Source of the DNA: Robbsia andropogonis
GTDB lineage: Bacteria; Pseudomonadota; Gammaproteobacteria; Burkholderiales; Burkholderiaceae
DNA: 64,000 nucleotides
Assembly: GCF_000970345.1 (NCBI RefSeq)
Contig: NZ_LAQU01000005.1
Span: 124,001-188,000 of the forward strand
Direction of reading: 5' to 3'
In this document: positions 61,535 to 64,000 of the stretch, piece by piece
How positions within the stretch are numbered: position 1 is the first letter of the stretch
Layout of the letters: the number at the start of each line of letters is the position of its first letter
The notes under the pieces: model-generated
The model's input: the letters and a program-made list of their open reading frames with translations, nothing else
Told to the model about the DNA's origin: nothing
The model's database searches: none
Program-made: the position numbers and the translations under genes

Positions 61535-62779
61535 ATGCTGAATACCCCATTATCTAGTAACGATGCCCGTCCAGGTCTTGTGTCGGCGTTGTCCGTATCG
61601 CTCGGCCTGTCCGGATTGCTCGAACGGATTGCTGCCGGTGCCGCCGAACGTGAGTACGCGAATCGCTTGCCGCATGAGGAAATCGCCGAGTTAAAGGCGG
61701 CTGGCTTTGGGGCTATTCGCCTTCCTTCGAATGCTGGCGGGAAGGGATGTTCTCTGGCTGACCTCTTCACGTTGGCGCGCGATATCGCCGCCGCCGACTC
61801 CAACATCGCACACGCGTTTCGCAATCATCTCTTTCAGGTAGAGGTGGCGTTGCGTCATCCTGATCACCCGTTCCACGCCAGGGTGCTGGCACTGGCCGGC
61901 GAGAAAAAAACGGTAGGTCTGAGCTATACGGTCACAGATTCGCCGGCCGCAGGCGCGCGCCCCACACGTGTTTTGTCTCGTCTTGAATGGAACGATGCGC
62001 GCGGCAGCTATGTTGGTACCGGTGTGAAAGTCTATGCAACCGGTAATCTCTATAATGATGCTTTTGTTGGTAGCGCGATTGAAGGACGTGCGGGCAAGAC
62101 GGTCCAGTATGTGCTGGATCGCGGTCCGGGCGTGGGCACCGAGGACGACTGGCAGGGTTTCGGCCAGCGGGGCACCGGGTCCGGTACGGCACGTTTCGAT
62201 GCCGTGACGGTGCCGGCGTCCCAAGTCTATCCGCCAGATCCCCCGGACCGCGAAGGCGCTGCACCATGGAAATTCACCTTTCATCAGGTCTATCTCACCA
62301 ATTGCATTGCCGGTATCGTACGGCGGGTGGCGCTGGACGCGGAGCATGTCTTGCGTGGTCGTGGCCGGAACTACTATCATGGCGATGCGGATCATCCGAT
62401 GGATGAGGCGGTATTGCAGGCGCAACTTGGACGGATTCGCGCCTATGCTGCAAGTATCGAAGCGACGATTGATCGCGCGGTCGCTGCACTGCAAGCGGGG
62501 TGGAATGCAATCGGTACCGATGCGGAATACGAGGCGGTGCTGGCGGCATCGCTGTCCGCCGCGGAAGCCAAAGTCGTGATCGACGATCTTGCGCCGCAGG
62601 TTGCCAGTTGGTTGATTGACCTTGGTTCCGGCTCAGCCGTATCGCGTCGCGCCGGGTTGGATCGCCATTGGCGTAATATCAAAGTCATCGCATCCCATAA
62701 TCCGCGTCTATATAAGGAACGTTTCCTCGGACAAAACCGGCTTGACGGCCGGATGCCGCCGACGGGTGCTTTTTTCTGA
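61535..62779 (+). CDS. SfnB/DszC-like acyl-CoA-dehydrogenase-fold monooxygenase
   Basis: A 414-residue flavoprotein with acyl-CoA-dehydrogenase fold but placed with DszC/SfnB-type enzymes, which oxidise sulfur compounds: AGFGAIRLPSNAGGKG, ADSNIAHAFRNHLFQVEVAL, RSFxxx-like WNDARGSYVGTGVKVYATGN and RAGLDRHWRNIKVIASHNP. The LDRHWRN-IxxHNP ending is characteristic. The start is uncertain: ATG 61535 has no strong ribosome site; TTG 61511 would add 8 residues. It lies 51 bases after the monooxygenase. Confidence 0.85.
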   Translation: MLNTPLSSNDARPGLVSALSVSLGLSGLLERIAAGAAEREYANRLPHEEIAELKAAGFGAIRLPSNAGGKGCSLADLFTLARDIAAADSNIAHAFRNHLFQVEVALRHPDHPFHARVLALAGEKKTVGLSYTVTDSPAAGARPTRVLSRLEWNDARGSYVGTGVKVYATGNLYNDAFVGSAIEGRAGKTVQYVLDRGPGVGTEDDWQGFGQRGTGSGTARFDAVTVPASQVYPPDPPDREGAAPWKFTFHQVYLTNCIAGIVRRVALDAEHVLRGRGRNYYHGDADHPMDEAVLQAQLGRIRAYAASIEATIDRAVAALQAGWNAIGTDAEYEAVLAASLSAAEAKVVIDDLAPQVASWLIDLGSGSAVSRRAGLDRHWRNIKVIASHNPRLYKERFLGQNRLDGRMPPTGAFF

Positions 62780-62869
62780 CCACATTGTGTCGCTTATTTC
62801 GTCTATCCAGTGCATCGGCGTTCCTCAAGCAGGGTTGTCGATGATCACGTTCCCGGTGCTCTCCTTGCC

Positions 62870-64000
62870 ATGACCGATACGCTTCAATCGTCTACCGCCA
62901 CGCACACCACCCCCGTGGCAACGTCGCCCTTCCCGACGTTGCATCCTGAAGCCGTGCGTGCACGCCTGCTCGCACGCGACGAGATGCTCTTCGCGGATTT
63001 GCGCGAAGAAGACCCTTATGCAAAAGGGCATCCACTTTGGGCCGCCAATTTTCCGTTTGGTCGCCTCGAGCTCGACGTGCTTCGCCGCGTGCCGCGTCGC
63101 GATGTATTGATCGTGCTGTATGGGGAGGACGACTATCGCGATCTCGCGCCGCTTGCCGCCGCCAAGTTGCGTACATGGGGTTATACGAATGTGCACCTGT
63201 TGGAAGGGGGGCTGCAGGCGTGGGAGCGACAGGGATACCAAATGTTTATCGACGTCAATGTGCCATCGAAGGCATTTGGCGAATGGGTCGAGTCGCTCCG
63301 GCATACGCCGCTTTTACCAGCTGAAGATGTGCATCGCCTGATTGATTCGGACAAGCCGCCGGTCATCCTGGATGTCCGCCGCTACGACGAATACCATACG
63401 ATGAGCATTCCCACCGGGATTTCCGTTCCCGGTGCGGAGCTGGTCCTGCGTGTGCGTGAGTTGGCGCCGGATCCGGAAACGACGGTCGTCGTCAATTGTG
63501 CCGGCCGCACCCGCTCTATCATCGGCACGCAATCACTGATCAATGCCGGTATTCCGAATCCTGTGGTGGGGCTGCGTAACGGCACGATCGGGTGGCTATT
63601 GGCAGGGTTGAAGCTGGACAACGGAGCAACCCGCCGATTTCCTGAAGCGCGCCCCGATGCACGCCGCAAGGCGCAAGCGGACGCGCGCAGGGTGGCGGAA
63701 CGGGCGGGCGTGCGTCGTGTGTCGCTCGACGAGGCGGCGTCCCTGGCCGCTCCGGGGGGCGCTTCCACGCGGACCGTGTACCGAGTGGATGTGCGTACCG
63801 CCGAGGAATACCGTGATGGCCATTTGCCGGGCTTTATCAACGTACCGGGCGGTCAATTGGTTCAGGAAACCGATCACACCGCGGCTGTACGTGGTGCGCT
63901 GATTTTTCTGGCCGACGATGACGGCGTGCGTGCCGATATGTCCGCGTCGTGGTTGGCGCAGATGGGCTGGGAGGTCTACGTTATCGATCCGCTCGACCCG
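62870..64000 (+). CDS. Multi-rhodanese protein, 3' end outside window
   Basis: An open frame from ATG 62870 to the window edge, 377 residues so far. Three rhodanese-like domains lie at about 40-130, 155-255 and 300-377. Only the second has the active Cys (NCAGRTRS, about residue 210); the first has LYGEDDY and the third LADDDGV at that place, so they are inactive. Such tandem rhodanese proteins handle sulfane sulfur or cyanide released in organosulfur breakdown. The ribosome site is weak. It follows SfnB-like by 90 bases. Confidence 0.82.
   Translation, partial: MTDTLQSSTATHTTPVATSPFPTLHPEAVRARLLARDEMLFADLREEDPYAKGHPLWAANFPFGRLELDVLRRVPRRDVLIVLYGEDDYRDLAPLAAAKLRTWGYTNVHLLEGGLQAWERQGYQMFIDVNVPSKAFGEWVESLRHTPLLPAEDVHRLIDSDKPPVILDVRRYDEYHTMSIPTGISVPGAELVLRVRELAPDPETTVVVNCAGRTRSIIGTQSLINAGIPNPVVGLRNGTIGWLLAGLKLDNGATRRFPEARPDARRKAQADARRVAERAGVRRVSLDEAASLAAPGGASTRTVYRVDVRTAEEYRDGHLPGFINVPGGQLVQETDHTAAVRGALIFLADDDGVRADMSASWLAQMGWEVYVIDPLDP

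Overview
The window is a stretch of a moderately GC-rich proteobacterial chromosome with dense, mostly short-spaced genes. Type III secretion chaperones, a cioAB-type cytochrome bd oxidase with a DUF2474 gene, pqiABC, GAF/GGDEF/EAL signalling proteins and organosulfur genes together suggest a beta-proteobacterium of the Burkholderiaceae. A plant-associated genus such as Robbsia would fit, but that is inference; no rRNA or other species marker is present. I see no tRNA, rRNA, CRISPR array, insertion sequence or integrase.

Layout. 1-3158 (minus): a type III secretion client, probably a pore/translocator protein cut by the window edge, preceded by three CesT-like chaperone genes. 3254-8536 (minus): two carbohydrate enzymes, a GH63-like glucosidase and a glycogen-debranching enzyme. 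9039-11519: a GAF-PAS-GGDEF-EAL protein, probably a c-di-GMP phosphodiesterase. 11536-19573: two divergent operons built around an RpoE/ChrR singlet-oxygen-type sigma/anti-sigma pair. The minus operon encodes an FAD oxidoreductase, a DUF1365 protein and a cyclopropane-fatty-acid synthase. The plus operon encodes rpoE, chrR, a DUF1295 membrane protein and a second CFA-like methyltransferase. Two divergent TGATCC-N18-TA promoter-like sites lie between them. 19557-21456 (minus): Sir2 deacetylase and serine acetyltransferase. 22110-24880: cyanide-insensitive-type bd oxidase genes with a small DUF2474 membrane protein.

24987-29432: a TetR regulator divergent from pqiA-pqiA'-pqiB-pqiC (lipid-transport MCE system). 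Putative TetR operators lie upstream of pqiA and again just after pqiC, where a promoter-like site and a perfect terminator frame a candidate small RNA. 30278-31132: RIO-type kinase. 31302-35676: a sugar module (epimerase, sodium:solute symporter, small membrane protein) divergent from a ROK repressor. 35954-37576: chemoreceptor. 37834-42190: a flavin monooxygenase / Rid-family / DUF1028 operon facing a LysR and class II aldolase pair. 42684-51538: a hypothetical gene, a large SLBB polysaccharide-export protein, an HTH/receiver-like/GAF regulator, a DUF2252 protein, a membrane diguanylate cyclase and a DsbA-fold protein. 51679-52746: a PRISE-type reductase.

52752-56120 (minus): four overlapping genes (acyl-CoA dehydrogenase, NodS-like methyltransferase, family 2 glycosyltransferase, PIG-L deacetylase) whose chemistry resembles assembly of a modified glycolipid or amino-sugar conjugate. 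This is the best candidate for an uncharacterised pathway. 56319-57038: RBBP9-like hydrolase. 57307-64000: an organosulfur uptake and desulfurisation operon (ABC permease, ATPase, binding protein, FMN monooxygenase, SfnB/DszC-like enzyme, multi-rhodanese protein cut by the window end).

Themes: oxidative and membrane-lipid stress (RpoE/ChrR, CFA, PqiABC, bd oxidase), c-di-GMP and chemotaxis signalling, and scavenging of sugars, amines and organosulfur. All calls come from reading the sequence; no database search was run.
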